A DNA stretch of 64,000 nucleotides from Hsuehochloa calcarea (taxonomy: Eukaryota > Streptophyta > Magnoliopsida > Poales > Poaceae). The notes beneath the pieces were generated by a model that was not told the DNA's origin, did not search any database, and was given only the letters and a program-made list of their open reading frames with translations. The stretch is from contig CM070615.1 of the NCBI GenBank assembly GCA_036346395.1, forward strand, positions 9,739,534-9,803,533. Reading direction: 5' to 3'. This document shows positions 47,300 through 58,722 of this stretch, piece by piece. Numbering within the stretch: the first letter of the stretch is position 1; the number at the start of each line of letters is the position of its first letter. The position numbers and the translations under genes were made by a program.

Positions 47300-48882
47300 G
47301 GAGCTTCACCAGATGGTTCAGACTTGTCATGCTGCTGCAAGTGGTTCCGACACCCCTGTGTCAGAAGGCAATGAGCATACCCCCCCGTAGGAGCAGTTCC
47401 AACTCAAGCATCCCCAATCAACCTACAAAATTTTAGAGCTTTCATGGCAGCTCAGACCGAGATGATATACACCATGATGAATCAGATTAAGAATATAAAC
47501 AATCAAAACAACAACAACAATCACCATAATGGAGCCCAGTCACACATGGTCACCATGGACCATCTAAACTAATTGAGTTCATGAGGACTCGTCCACCAAC
47601 GTTCTTTGAGAATGTTTCACCAGTGAAAGCTGATGATTGGCTTCGTGTCATTGAGAGAAAGCTGCTGATCACCCAATGCAGCAATCATGAAAAGGTTCTA
47701 TATGTCACTCACCAGATGCAAGACATAGCTGCCAAATGGTGGGAAAACTTCTGTGTAGCGCATGACACACTGCAAAACATTATCTGGGAAGAGTTTTCAG
47801 CTACTTTTCATCAGTACCATGTACCAGAAGGAATCATGAATCTGAAGAAGGATGAGTTTCGCGCTCTCAAGCAAGGAGGGATGTCTATAACTGACTATCT
47901 CAATAAATTTTCTCAGTTTGCCCGCTATGCCGCGTAAGATGTCGTCACAGATAAGGCCCGTTAGAGTCATTTTCTGGAGGGACTGAATTCTGTATTGCAA
48001 GTTAACTTGATTGCCCATAGTTTCCCAGACTTTCAGGAGCTAGTCAACAAAGCTTTCATTCTGGAAGACAAGCGCAAATAACTAGAAGACAGCCGCAAAC
48101 GCAGGATGGCTCGGCAAGGGAGTCAACAGTTACAGCAGAAGGCAAGAATAGTTCCACAGTAGTTTAACCATTTTCCACTGCAGAACTCTTCCAGGACACC
48201 TACACCAACTTCCGCACCTCGTCTAGTGGTTCAGAATTTTCGCAACCCTTTACCAGCCAACCCCATTCCAGGGAACAACCCGCAGAGTGGACTGAGAGTT
48301 TGTTTTTCCTGCCGCTAGCTAGGGCACTTCGCCAACCAATGTCCGCTAAAGGGAACAGTAACTCCAGTATGCTTCAACCTTGGAGCTACACCAGCCACGA
48401 CACCAGCGTAGAGCAACAATCAGGGAGCATCTCAAGTTGTCGGCCAATCCGAAGGAGCACCGCAATCCGTGGTCAGAGGTCGTGTAAACTACATCAATCT
48501 GGAAGGAGCCCAGGGAGCACCCGACGTCGTACTGGGTAAGTTTCTGGTAAACTCAGTACCTGCATCAGTTTTGTTTGATTCTGGATCTTTGTATTCGTTT
48601 GTTTCTGGAGTTTTTGCAACCAAGAGTAATTTGAAAGTTATGCCTCTTAAGAATACTCTGTTAGTCCAGTCGCCTGGAGCAGAACTAATCTCTAAAGTGG
48701 AATGTCTAGGAGCTAGGTTACTCATAGCTGGAGTTGAGTTTCTAGCCAACCTAATTGTTCTAGACACCCAAACCTTAGATGTCATTCTTGGCATGGATTG
48801 GTTAACAAAGCACAAGTCTGCACTAGATTGTGGCCAAAGAGCTGTAACAATCAAGGATACCAATAGAAAGAAAGTAGAGTTT
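47300..48882 (+). pseudogene. gag and protease of the forward gypsy element, split by a later insertion
   Basis: Gag at 47581-47937 has the retrotransposon Gag core (ADDWLRVIERKL, then AAKWWENFC and FHQYHVPEGIMNLKKDEF), ending at a TAA near 47936, with more gag beyond it. A zinc knuckle near 48300-48345 is broken by a stop between its cysteines. The protease at about 48570-48830 has VLFDSGSLYSFVS (active-site DSG) and VILGMDWL. The reading frame then runs into the target duplication AGTTT at 48878-48882, where the reversed chromovirus inserted; pol resumes at 58723. Several stops rule out function. Confidence 0.85.
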
Positions 48883-51800
48883 TGTAACACCCTAACTATA
48901 AGGAAGTCAAGATGTCACCTACAATCACTAATCTTTAGGAGAATAACAACAATACGCATAACCAGATGTTGCATATAACAAGGATATATGGAAATAGGAA
49001 TTTATCAACAAGTCTAATCAACGGGGTGGAGATAAACAACTCAGAGAGATACGGTAAATATGGCCAAGTTGGCTTATTACAATTCAACACAAGGCATAAA
49101 TAGAAGACAATATTAAGTTCTCAAATGTTTTGGATTATGGTAGTGAGTGCATCGTGTTGAACTACCCTCCACGAAACCGTTCTTCCTTGTCATTTACCTA
49201 AATAAAACAACAAAGCAAGAATGAGCCAAAGACTCAGCAAGTACTTGAAAGTAACAATCAATATCCAATAAACAATATACACTATCATAGATTGAACATT
49301 TATCATAAACAAATTTTGTATGAATGGATGAAGTGAAGTGATGCAATGAAGGAAATGGACATATCATAGCTCATACCGGTATAGCGAGTGAAACACCCGT
49401 CGGTGTTCACTTTAAAGTTACCGTATTGAAGGACCGAAATGGCAACAGAGGGGGGGGTGAATGGTGCCTTAATAATTAATAACTCCCCTTCACAGTATTT
49501 AAACAACCCGACAAAGCCCTCTGGAAATCTCAAGAAAAGAAGTGAAGCAAAATCAGAGAACGAAAACAAGCTTCGGGCTGTTCTGCCAGAAATCAAAAGT
49601 TCCGGCCAGTCAGGTGCGGAAGTTCCGCACAACGGAAGTTCCGATGTGTCGATCGCGGAAGTTCCGAAATCGGAAGTTCCGCGGCTCGGATGGCGGAAGT
49701 TCGATTATCTGACGTAAGAACAGAGGCGCCTTTGGAGCGATTCAAAAATCTGAAATACTTTTGATTTACTGCTCTTCTCAGGTCAAGTCTCATAGGACAT
49801 CATCCTAAACAACATCTTGACCTCATGAGAAGAAATCGCAGACAAAGATCGTCTAACTAAAGAGAAATCAGATTTCTTGAAGAAAAGGTAAGAGAGGCCA
49901 CAAACTGAAATTCAAGAGATTCTTTGATTCTCGGGTTATGAAACTTTGAGGATGGCTACTTAATAGCATAGTGATCCTGCGTGCCAAGTTTCATCCCTTC
50001 TCAACAAGCCAAACAAGATTTTCAATGAAACCTAGGCACGGGGAGAAAGAACAGGGGAAGCAAAACTCAAGAACGGAGATTAAACTAAGTTTGCTCGTGG
50101 GAAAAGTTGATCAAATGATCTAGAGGTATCATCCCAACTGAGAGCAATCCATCTTAGCACTTTCCAACAAGAATCAACAAGAAAAGCCAAAACCTCAAGA
50201 TCAAGTTGTACGGGAGAACAAGAACAAGGGCATGAATAGAGAAATCAACTTCAAAGATTTCATTAATTGAAACGTAAATTACAGAGGTAAACAAGGAGGA
50301 ATGATTACAAGAAGTTTAGTTCATCATCTCAATCTCAACAACTAAAGCTAGAAAGCAAAACAACCCTTAACCACTAAAGCAAAAGCGAACAAACCCTATT
50401 CAAAACCCTAACCAAAATCTCCAACCCTCTCACCAGGGTTACACCTCTATTTATAGCCTAGCTAACGGGTCTCCAACCCATTAAGCCCGCTACCCCCGAA
50501 CAGAACCGCCTCCACTTGTGTCGCTTTGCGAAAAGACCGTTTCGACCCTTGCGCGTCTTCTGGAAGCCTCCCGTACACCTTGCTGTCCTTGACTCGTAAC
50601 CACCTCACGATTCATGCCGTCTTCGACACATCTCGACCGTTCTGACCTCAACGCCGCCTGCGCCTAGTCCGATCACCTCGTGTCTCGCCACGACTTCGTC
50701 TCGATGTTCTGCAGTCAACACAGACAAAAACACATCACATAGCATTGCCCAATATCATAGCATCAATATTTGTACAAGACTCAAACTCATACAAACTCAA
50801 AATCAGAAACTATGCCTTTCTACACAGTTCTGCCGATAATCGGAAGTTCCGCACTTACCATTGCGGAAGTTCCGATTATCGGAAGTTCCGCACTTAACTT
50901 TGCGGAAGTTCCGATTATCGGACCGTCCGCTCTCCCAGGTTGGAAGATCCGATTGTCGTCACAGCAGAAAACTCACGTCAGTATTATCGGACGTTCCGCG
51001 ATCCCAGGTGCGGAAGTTCCGATTACTCGTAACAGAACTCAAAACGTCAGGATAATCGGAAGTTCTGTTTTACCACAGCGGAAGTTCCGATTATCAGAAG
51101 TTCCGTTTTCCAGAACCGGAAGTTCCGCACTTACGAAATGCAGACCAGTGACGCATAAGCGCAATGATTTCAATCACAAACTTCTCACCACAGCGTCAAA
51201 TACTCATCACTCAAATGGGGACCCTACTCACATGGTCTCTCACGTATGAAGAACGTTTCATACGGCCGTCCAACGTGGCCCACATTGGAATGGTGGACAA
51301 ACGTACCCATTCTGGAATTGATGGGGTTTTCAGATGCCCATATTGGAATTGATGGGTCTTACGAAGGAAATCCACTTTCGTGGTCATTATGAATTTATGC
51401 ATGACATGATGTGATCTCATGGTAAGATTGAATATCACGCATTAATGGAAAAATACACATGGCATTCAACTACAAATACAAACAAATATAACCATGCATT
51501 CACACATCACATAATGTATCAATAATAGTATACAAGTTACTTGTCTGCCGCGCTGCGACGGGTTAGGAGGTAACTGAGGTACCCCTCCACTCACAGCTTC
51601 ACCGCCTACAATATAGAATAATAGAAATGAGGACAAACGAGTAAGACATTGCTACACGTGCCCTCCCACAATCTCTAGCCAAACCAACCAAACAAAATGT
51701 TCAATTTGATCAATTCACCCAAACATTCCAAATACCCCTAACCTGACAGTTTTACTGGAAAATTCACCAATAAATAACCGTAGTTCCAAAAGACCTGAAA

Positions 51801-52797
51801 CCAGTGCTCAACTTCTCTTAACGTAACAGGATACGAAACTCTAGTTGACGGTAAACTCTAATTCGGCCAAAACAGGGGTCTAAACATCCACTGAAAACTA
51901 TATCCACAGTCTGTCCAGAATTCAGAACAGCCCCAAAGAAAAGGCTCTAACTTTTAGACCACTGATCCAAATAAAGTGATCTTTATCAGCCTGGAAACAT
52001 GGTGAAATTATCTTCATAAACCTAGTTGGGTGGCAGACCTGGTTCTGACTCTAACTAGATCAAAACCTAGGTGCAACCGACTGTACCCAGAGTTTCTGTC
52101 AGACAGAGCAGTACGTGGTAAAATAGTCATAACTTTTAAACTACTGGGTGAAAATTCGTGATCCAGGTGCCAAAAGAAAGCTAATGAAACCAGGATCATA
52201 TCTCCAGAAGACGTAGATATCCAATTCGGCCTCTACGACACCCAAAACTGAGGTACAACGTACTGGACAGAATCAATCTACTGACAGAAATCAAACGATA
52301 CTACTAAAACCATTGAATTTGCAACTCTAAAGACATCCAACAGCGATAGTGTCTCTTGTTACCCTTGTAGACCCGAAGAACGATGAGGATCAACTTCCCG
52401 AAGGTCTCTCCTCTCCTCCTTTGGCCGGCCCCAACACCACGAACCCGAGGGGAACGCAAAAGCCCGGCGGAGGAAGAACCGAAGGTGAACGCGTGGAAGA
52501 TCGGGAGTGCAGCTCCGGGGGAACACCAATGGCAGCCACCAATGGAGGAGGCGCTGGGAGGAGGGGAGGCGGGTGGAGGAGGAGGTGGTGGCGGCTCAAG
52601 GGGGGAGGAGGTGGTGGCGGCTAGGGTTTGGGGGGGTGGTGCCCCCTTTTTGGCGGCCCTCTTGGGCCACTGGTCGTGGATGCGGCCCGGGTTGTGAAAT
52701 AATGTTTACCCCGCTGATTGGAATTTCCGACGAAAACCGTTTCTTTTACTCCCTCCGACTTCTTTCTTTTTACCGAACCGGTTCCGGAGTATTACAG
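48883..52797 (-). repeat. 3' (left) LTR of the reversed chromovirus, with a solo LTR inside
   Basis: It runs from TGTAACACCCTAAC to GGAGTATTACA. Minus the solo LTR and one duplication it is about 2.09 kb, near the 2.14 kb of its relative at 597-2738. The adjoining 52798-52811 reads TAAGGGGGGTGGAC on the minus strand, a good polypurine tract. The GC-rich 52400-52700 part is LTR sequence and its open frames are not genes. Confidence 0.88.
49427..51242 (-). repeat. Solo Sirevirus-like LTR with target duplication CGTAT
   Basis: The sequence runs from TGAAGGACCG to GTCTCTCA, the reverse of the ends seen at 2881-4476. The duplication CGTAT lies at 49422-49426 and 51243-51247. The related LTR at 597-2738 has the empty site GTCGTATGAAGAACG. 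Many CGGAAGTTCCG near-palindromes occur at 49605-49700 and 50830-51130. No retroviral gene is inside, so this is the product of LTR-LTR recombination. Confidence 0.92.
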
Positions 52798-52886
52798 TCC
52801 ACCCCCCTTAACAGGATTCGACCTCGAATCCATGCAACGATCCAACAGAAAGAAAATACCAGAAATTATAGCTTAAACAATTTACC

Positions 52887-54521
52887 TTAATCGAACAGGT
52901 CAGGGTATTGTTCTCGCATGCGGGACTCCAACTCCCAAGTGGCCTCTCTTTCAGACTGATGTGACCAAAGGATTTTAACACACTTCAAGGTTTTGTTCCT
53001 CAGAACCCGCTCTAATTCTTCTAATATCTTCACTGGCCGGGACTCGAAGGTAAGGTCTTGCTTGACATTCAAAGGCTCCAAAGGGATGACATGTTCTGGG
53101 TCTCTCAGAAATTTTCTCAACATCGAAACATGAAACACATTGTGAACCCCACTCATCGAATCGGGAAGGTCCAAACGGTAAGCTAGTTTTCCAATTCGTG
53201 CCACGATTGGGAATGGCCCCACATACCTTGGACTAAGCTTCCCTTTTGTGCCAAATCGTACCACGCCTTTAGATGGCAAAACTCTCAACAGAACCTCGTC
53301 GCCCACTTTGAATTCCAGATCCCGCCTTCTCACATCTGCGTAGCTCTTCTGTCGGCTCTGAGCAGCCAACATATTTTTCCTAACTTCGACCACTCTAGCC
53401 ACTGTTTGCTGAACCCAATCGGGACCCAAAACTGCCCGCTCTCCAACCTCATCCCAACACAACGGGGACCTGCACTTACGCCCATAAAGAACCTCGAATG
53501 GTGCAGCTCGAATGCTGGTATGATAGCTGTTATTATAGGCGAACTCTGCCAAAGTTAAATGGTCTTCCCAATTTCCCTTCCAGGCTAAAACACAACACCT
53601 GAGCATATCTTCCAATGTCTGAATAGTGCGCTCAGACTGTCCATCCGTTTGGGGGTGAAAGGCCGTGCTAAGACGGAGTTGTGTGCCCAATGCACTCTGC
53701 AAACTCTCCCAGAATTTGGAAATGAACTTGGCATCTCGGTCAGAAACAATGGTCTTTGGCACTCCGTGCAACCGCACAATCTCTCGTACATAAAGAGGAG
53801 CCAAATCGCTTACTGAATTGGTTCTACGAATAGGAATAAAATGTGCAGACTTACTGAACCGGTCCACAATTACCCAAATAGCATCCTTTCCTCGCTGCGT
53901 GCGAGGTAAACCTACCACAAAATTCATAGATATATCGTCCCATGGCCAAACTGGTACCTCCAAGGGTTGCAACAGTCCTGTTGGTCGCTTGTGCTCAGCC
54001 TTGACCCGCTGGCACACCCCACATGATGCCACATATTGTGCGATATCAATTTTCATCTGTTTCCACCAGAAACTTTTCTTTAAATCTTTGTACATCTTGT
54101 TCTCACTAGGATGTACGGTATAAGGAGTACGATGGGCCTCCTTCAAAATCTCCAGTTTAACCTGAGACTCCTGTGGCACACAGAGGCGTCCTTTAAATCG
54201 CAAAGTATCAAACTTGTCCATACTGAAGTGACCTTGCTTGCCCACAGCACAACGCTTCCTCACTCGTTGGAGCATCTGATCTTGCTGCTGTGCTGCTCGC
54301 ACCCGATCTGGAAGAGCTGATTCTAAAAGCAACTGAGTCTCGGTCTGTGTGGTACCCGCAAAGCAGAAGGAAATGTCCATACGCTCAAAGTCAGCAATAA
54401 GACAACTGAGGGTAGGAGGTGTCGCCTTGCGACTCAAAGCATCAGCTACCACATTAGCCTTGCTGGGATGGTACTGAATAGTAAGATCATAATCCTTGAT
54501 CAACTCTAGCCATCTCCTCAT
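52887..54521 (-). pseudogene. RNase H tail, integrase and chromodomain of the reversed chromovirus
   Basis: This open stretch of 544 codons begins with the end of RNase H (HPSKANVVADALSRKA). It continues with the zinc-binding HHCC part of integrase (AHRTPYTVHP and SCGVCQ). The catalytic core has SDRDAKF and GQSERTIQTLED in place. The first acidic site reads SMNFVVGLP, where this family normally has Asp (MDFV), so one of the three catalytic residues is Asn here. The C-terminus has a GPF-type region and ends in a chromodomain (VKILEELERVLRNKTLK, then EATWELESRM), which in chromoviruses guides insertion to certain chromatin. It is the longest intact reading frame in the window but cannot be part of a full polyprotein. 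Confidence 0.9.
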
Positions 54522-56100
54522 CTCAAGTTCAAGTCATACAGGTAAAGATGTATTTCGGCTCTTGTGGTCGGTGAATACATCACAAGATTCGCCGTCTGAT
54601 AATGGCGCGGATCTTCAAAGCGTGAATCAACTGCGGCAAGCTCTAGATCATGAGTAGGATAATTCGCTCATGTTTCTTTAATTGTCTCGACGCATAGGCA
54701 ATCACTTTACCATCCTGCATGAGTACACAACCGAGTCCAACTATGGACGCATCAGAATAGATAGTGAACCTCTTCCCAGGCTCAGGAAGAGTAAGAATTG
54801 GAGCAGTCACTAATCTATCTTTCAAAGTGCAAAAACTGCGCTCACAAGCATCAGACCACTGGAACCTAACACCTTTCTGTGTCAACTGGGACATTGGTTT
54901 AGCAATGGTTGAAAAACCCTCCACAAACCGCCGGTAATAGCCAGCTAAACCCAGAAAACTTCTTACTTCTTTGACATTGGTTGGTCTCTTCCACTCTACC
55001 ACTGTCGAAATCTTGCTAGGATCAACTGAAATACCCTTCTAATTAATAACGTGACCCAGAAACCCCACTTCAGAAATCAAGAACTCACACTTCTTCAGCT
55101 TGGCATAGAACTGATTCTCTCTTAAAGTTTCAAGTACCAACCGCAGATGGTGGGTGTGATCCTCTTCCGTCTTAGAATAAATCAAGATATCATCTATGAA
55201 TACCACAACGAAATCATCAAGGTATTGATGCAGCATACTGTTCATGGCTTCTATGAAAACTGCAGGAGCATTCGTTAGTCCAAAAGACATAACTTTATAC
55301 TCATAATGACCATACCTCGTAGAGAAAGCCGTTTTCTCAATATCCTGCTCATGAACCCGAATCTGATTATAACCCGACTGGAGGTCAATCTTGGAAAATA
55401 TCCTAGCTCCTTTCAAGCGGGTGAAAAGATCCTCAATGCGAGGCAAAGGATATTTGTTCTTCACGATCGCTGATTAAGAGCAGATAATCCACGCACATCG
55501 CCACCGCCATCTTTCTTCTTAGTAAAAGAACAGCGCTCCCCATGGCGATCGCTACTGTTGAATCATACCTTTGAACAGCAGTCGTCAATTGTTTCTTCAA
55601 TTCTTCCTGAAAGGGCCGAGCCAATCGGTAAGGAGACATGGACAAAGACCGAGTTCCCGGAATAAGATCAATCCGGAACTCCACTTTCCTCACCGGAGGC
55701 ATTCCGGGAAGTTCTACAGGAAAGACATCGGAAAACTCCTTCACAACTGGGATCTCCTCAATACGCCGCGAAGAATCAGTCTTTCCATTGAGGGAACAAA
55801 GTAATCCGATGATCGATGCACGGCGGCTAGGGAATAGGTTAGCGGCACAAACCAACGAATCGAGCGGTGCACCGCTCGAATACCGCTTCACCTAAGGGGC
55901 TAGCAAGGTCACCGTCTTCCGAAACAACAAATCTTGGCATTTGTATTGGAATAACCACCCATACCGAATAATATCGAAGGTGCCAAGTGAATAACCATAA
56001 GATTCGCAGTGAAAACCTCATCATCAATAATTATAGAACAACCGGGACAGACGGTAGAGCTAGAAATAAGACCTCCTGGAGAGCTGACTACCACTGACTC
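54522..56100 (-). pseudogene. Reverse transcriptase and RNase H of the reversed chromovirus, frameshifted
   Basis: The N-terminal part lies at 55433-55891 (EFSDVFPVELPGMPPVRKVEF), then a frameshift. The core lies at 55039-55464, with KNKYPLPRIEDLF, STRYGHYEYKVMSFGLTNAP and an intact catalytic FIDDILIYSK near 55170-55200. RNase H begins at 54643-55002 (FLGLAGYYRRFVEGF, then FTIYSDASIVGLGCVL). Small insertions and deletions separate the parts, near 55035, 55450 and 54600. The domains are easy to recognise, so decay is recent. Confidence 0.9.
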
Positions 56101-57688
56101 AGAAATAAGCTAAAAACTCAACCCCACTCTTCTAGCAAACTCCAAGGACACGAACGAGTAAGTAGCCCCGAATCAAACAGTACAAAGGCATCATGCGAAT
56201 CAACTAGTAAAGTACCTGTCACCACATCAGGACGTCCCATAGTCTCAGGGGTGGGCATGGCGTAGACCCCCTGATGCACCGGTGCAAAAGACGCACCGAC
56301 ACTCTGCGACGGAAAACTGGAAACTGCTGCTGGAGGGACGAACGACGGAGGTACAAATGGTGCGGGATTCCAATAGAACCCTGCAGGAGGCGCCAGAGTA
56401 AAAGCTGTAGGTGGAACCCACGCCGAGAGGTACTGTGGTGCGGGCTATTTGCGAGTCTGGCCCGAACCCTTGGGGAAGCTGGAGGAAGAAGCTGCTGGGA
56501 CTGCCTCCCATTTGATGATACTAGCTGGATTTTGCTTGCACACTGAGGACTTGCGGCCCTCCCGACCACACTGCTGGCATGTTCCCTTGAAGGAACATTC
56601 TGAAGCTCGATGCCCGTCACCACACCAAAACACTTCATGCCCTAACCTGGAACAGGACGCATCGGTGGGGCGGAAGATGAAGAATGTGGCGCCGAAGAGG
56701 AAGGCGCCATCTTTGAGCAGACGGGGAGTTACGGTTCTTTTGAAACCTCTTAGCAGCGGGTCGCTGAAAAGACCCACTTCCTCCACCGAAACTCCGCTTC
56801 TGGCCACTGCCAGATCCACCGGTAGCAACAGAACCACTAGCAACATGCCCTTGCGATGAAGGAGCTCTTTCCAACTCCATCCCTCTAGCCTGCTCGACCA
56901 CCGAGCTAAAATCACGCAGACCGGTCGCTCCCAGAATTTGGCGATACTCCTGATTGAGGCCTCGCCGGAACCTCTTAGCCTTCTCTTTATCATCACTAGC
57001 CACCCCCGGTACAAAGCGCACCAGGTTATTGAACCCGGCCTCATACTCCGATACTGACATCTTCCCTTGCACATAGGTCAGGAGCGATTGCTCCATCTTC
57101 TCAATAAAAGATTGCAGATAAAACTGCGTTCTGAACTTGTCCACAAATATCTCCCAAGTGGCGGGACCTTGCTCGGGGGTTCTGGAAGACAAGACCCCTT
57201 CCCACCAAATATCTGCCTGACCCTTCCGCTGAAAGGCCACGAATCGCGCCCTCTGCTCGGACGTCAGCTCCACTACTCCAAACTGACGCTCCATATACCT
57301 CAACCAGTCCGCAGCCTGAACTGGAGTACCTGCCCCGTCAAAAGTATCCAAACGAAGCGACATCCACTCACGGAGGCTCAATCCGACCGGGTGGAGCAGC
57401 GACAATAACGAGTCTGCCAAAGGTGCGGCGGCAGAAACGCGCGCTGAAGTTGTTGGCGAAGGCTGCGGTTTTCCTCGATGGGTTACGAATGAGGTCCGCT
57501 CTTCGAGGACCGCCCCTTTGGAGGATCTACTACCGAGGATCCGCAACTGGAGGAGCGGCAGATGCAATTTCCTCAGCGGTAGCCTCCGCGGCCGCCTCAG
57601 ACGAAGATGATGATGCAGACGGGCCACGTCCTCGTCCCCGACCACGAATCGGGGGACGACCACGGCCTCGGCCTCTACCCCTTGCCAT
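56101..57688 (-). pseudogene. gag and protease of the reversed chromovirus
   Basis: Gag should start at the minus-strand ATG at 57688, followed by an Arg/Gly-rich stretch (MARGRGRGRGRPP). That frame stops near 57530, and the Gag core goes on in another frame (57450 to about 56750), with DTFDGAGTPVQAADWLRYME, WWEGVLSSR and KRFRRGLNQEYRQI. Two zinc knuckles at 56520-56640 have altered residues (FWCGDGHRASEC, CQQCGREGRKSSVC). The protease active site (LFDSG) lies near 56180. Frameshifts near 57540 and 56750 and further on make it inactive. Confidence 0.85.
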
Positions 57689-57861
57689 CTAAGAACAACA
57701 CAACCGAAAGAAAAACCAAACACTTAGCTCAACGAACTGATAAACAGAATAATTGGAACATAACCAGGCAATTGCGGAAAACAATGGTTTACCCAACCCT
57801 TCCTATTGTGCACAGTGTGTCAAATTTAACATATTTTAATTTAACCACGGACCTAAAGCCC

Positions 57862-57873
57862 GCTCTGATACCA
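57862..57873 (-). other. Primer-binding site of the reversed chromovirus
   Basis: GCTCTGATACCA on the + strand is the exact complement of TGGTATCAGAGC. It lies two bases before the partial LTR at 57876, which proves that the 57876 sequence is the 5' LTR in normal orientation. Confidence 0.9.
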
Positions 57874-57875
57874 AC

Positions 57876-58717
57876 TGCAACACCCTGACTATAAGGAAAT
57901 CAAGATGTCACCTACAATCACTAATCTTTAGGAGAATAACAACAATACGCATAACCAGATGTTGCATATAACAAGGATATACGGAAATAGGAATTTATCA
58001 ACAAGTCTAATCAACGGGGTGGAGATAAACAACTCAGAGAGATAGGGTAAATATGGCCAAGTTGGCTTATTACAATTCAACACAAGGTATAAATAGAAGA
58101 CAATATTAAGTTCTCAAATATTTTGGATTATGGTAGTGAGTGCATCGTGTTGAACTACCCTCCACGAAACCGTTCTTCCTTGTCATTTACCTAAATAAAA
58201 CAACAAAGCAAGAATGAGCCAAAGACTCAGCAAGTACTTGAAAGTAACAATCAATATCCAATGAACAATATACACTATCATAGATTGAACATTTATCAGA
58301 AACAAATTTTGTATGAATGGATGAAGTGAAGTGATGCAATGAAGGAAATGGACATATCACAGCTCATACTTTGGCTCATTCTTGCTTTGTTGTTTTATTT
58401 AGGTAAATGACAAGGAAGAACGGTTTCGTGGAGGGTAGTTCAACATGATGCACTCACTACCATAATCCAAAACATTTGAGAACTTAATATTGTCTTCTAT
58501 TTATGCCTTGTGTTGAATTGTAATAAGCCAACTTGGCCATATTTACCGTATCTCTCTGAGTTGTTTATCTCCACCCCGTTGATTAGACTTGTTGATAAAT
58601 TCCTATTTCCGTATATCCTTGTTATATGCAACATCTGGTTATGCGTATTGTTGTTATTCTCCTAAAGATTAGTGATTGTAGTTGACATCTTGACTTCCTT
58701 ATAGTCAGGGTGTTACA
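57876..58717 (-). repeat. Rearranged 5' LTR: partial LTR plus inverted copy (349-bp arms)
   Basis: 57876-58368 matches the first 493 bp of the left LTR in the same direction. 58369-58717 is the reverse complement of the first 349 bp. So 57876-58224 and 58369-58717 are arms of a large inverted repeat with a 144-bp loop. The LTR's other 1.6 kb, including U3, is missing here. The end GGGTGTTACA is followed by the duplicated AGTTT, so the inverted end itself was the integrated end. Confidence 0.92.
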
Positions 58718-58722
58718 AGTTT

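Larger units (their letters stand above)
48883..58717 (-). mobile_element. Reversed chromovirus (Ty3/gypsy) with an inverted 5' LTR end, 9.8 kb
   Basis: The insertion is bounded by TG at 48883 and CA at 58717, with the perfect duplication AGTTT at 48878-48882 and 58718-58722. Gag, protease, reverse transcriptase, RNase H, integrase and a chromodomain lie in this order on the minus strand. The left LTR is complete apart from a solo-LTR insertion. The right LTR is partial (57876-58368) and followed by an inverted copy of its first 349 bp (58369-58717). The forward and left LTR copies differ at about 10 of 493 positions, so this insertion is much younger than the intronic copia element. Confidence 0.92.

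Noticed and set aside
52349..52697. Gly/Arg-rich open frames near the LTR end
   Set aside because: Low-complexity G-rich LTR sequence with overlapping frames on both strands; its counterpart at 2400-2530 does not keep the frame.
52887..54521. Active domesticated integrase/chromodomain gene
   Set aside because: Although open for 544 codons it lies in frame order with pol of an inserted element, lacks its own promoter, and has Asn at a catalytic Asp position.
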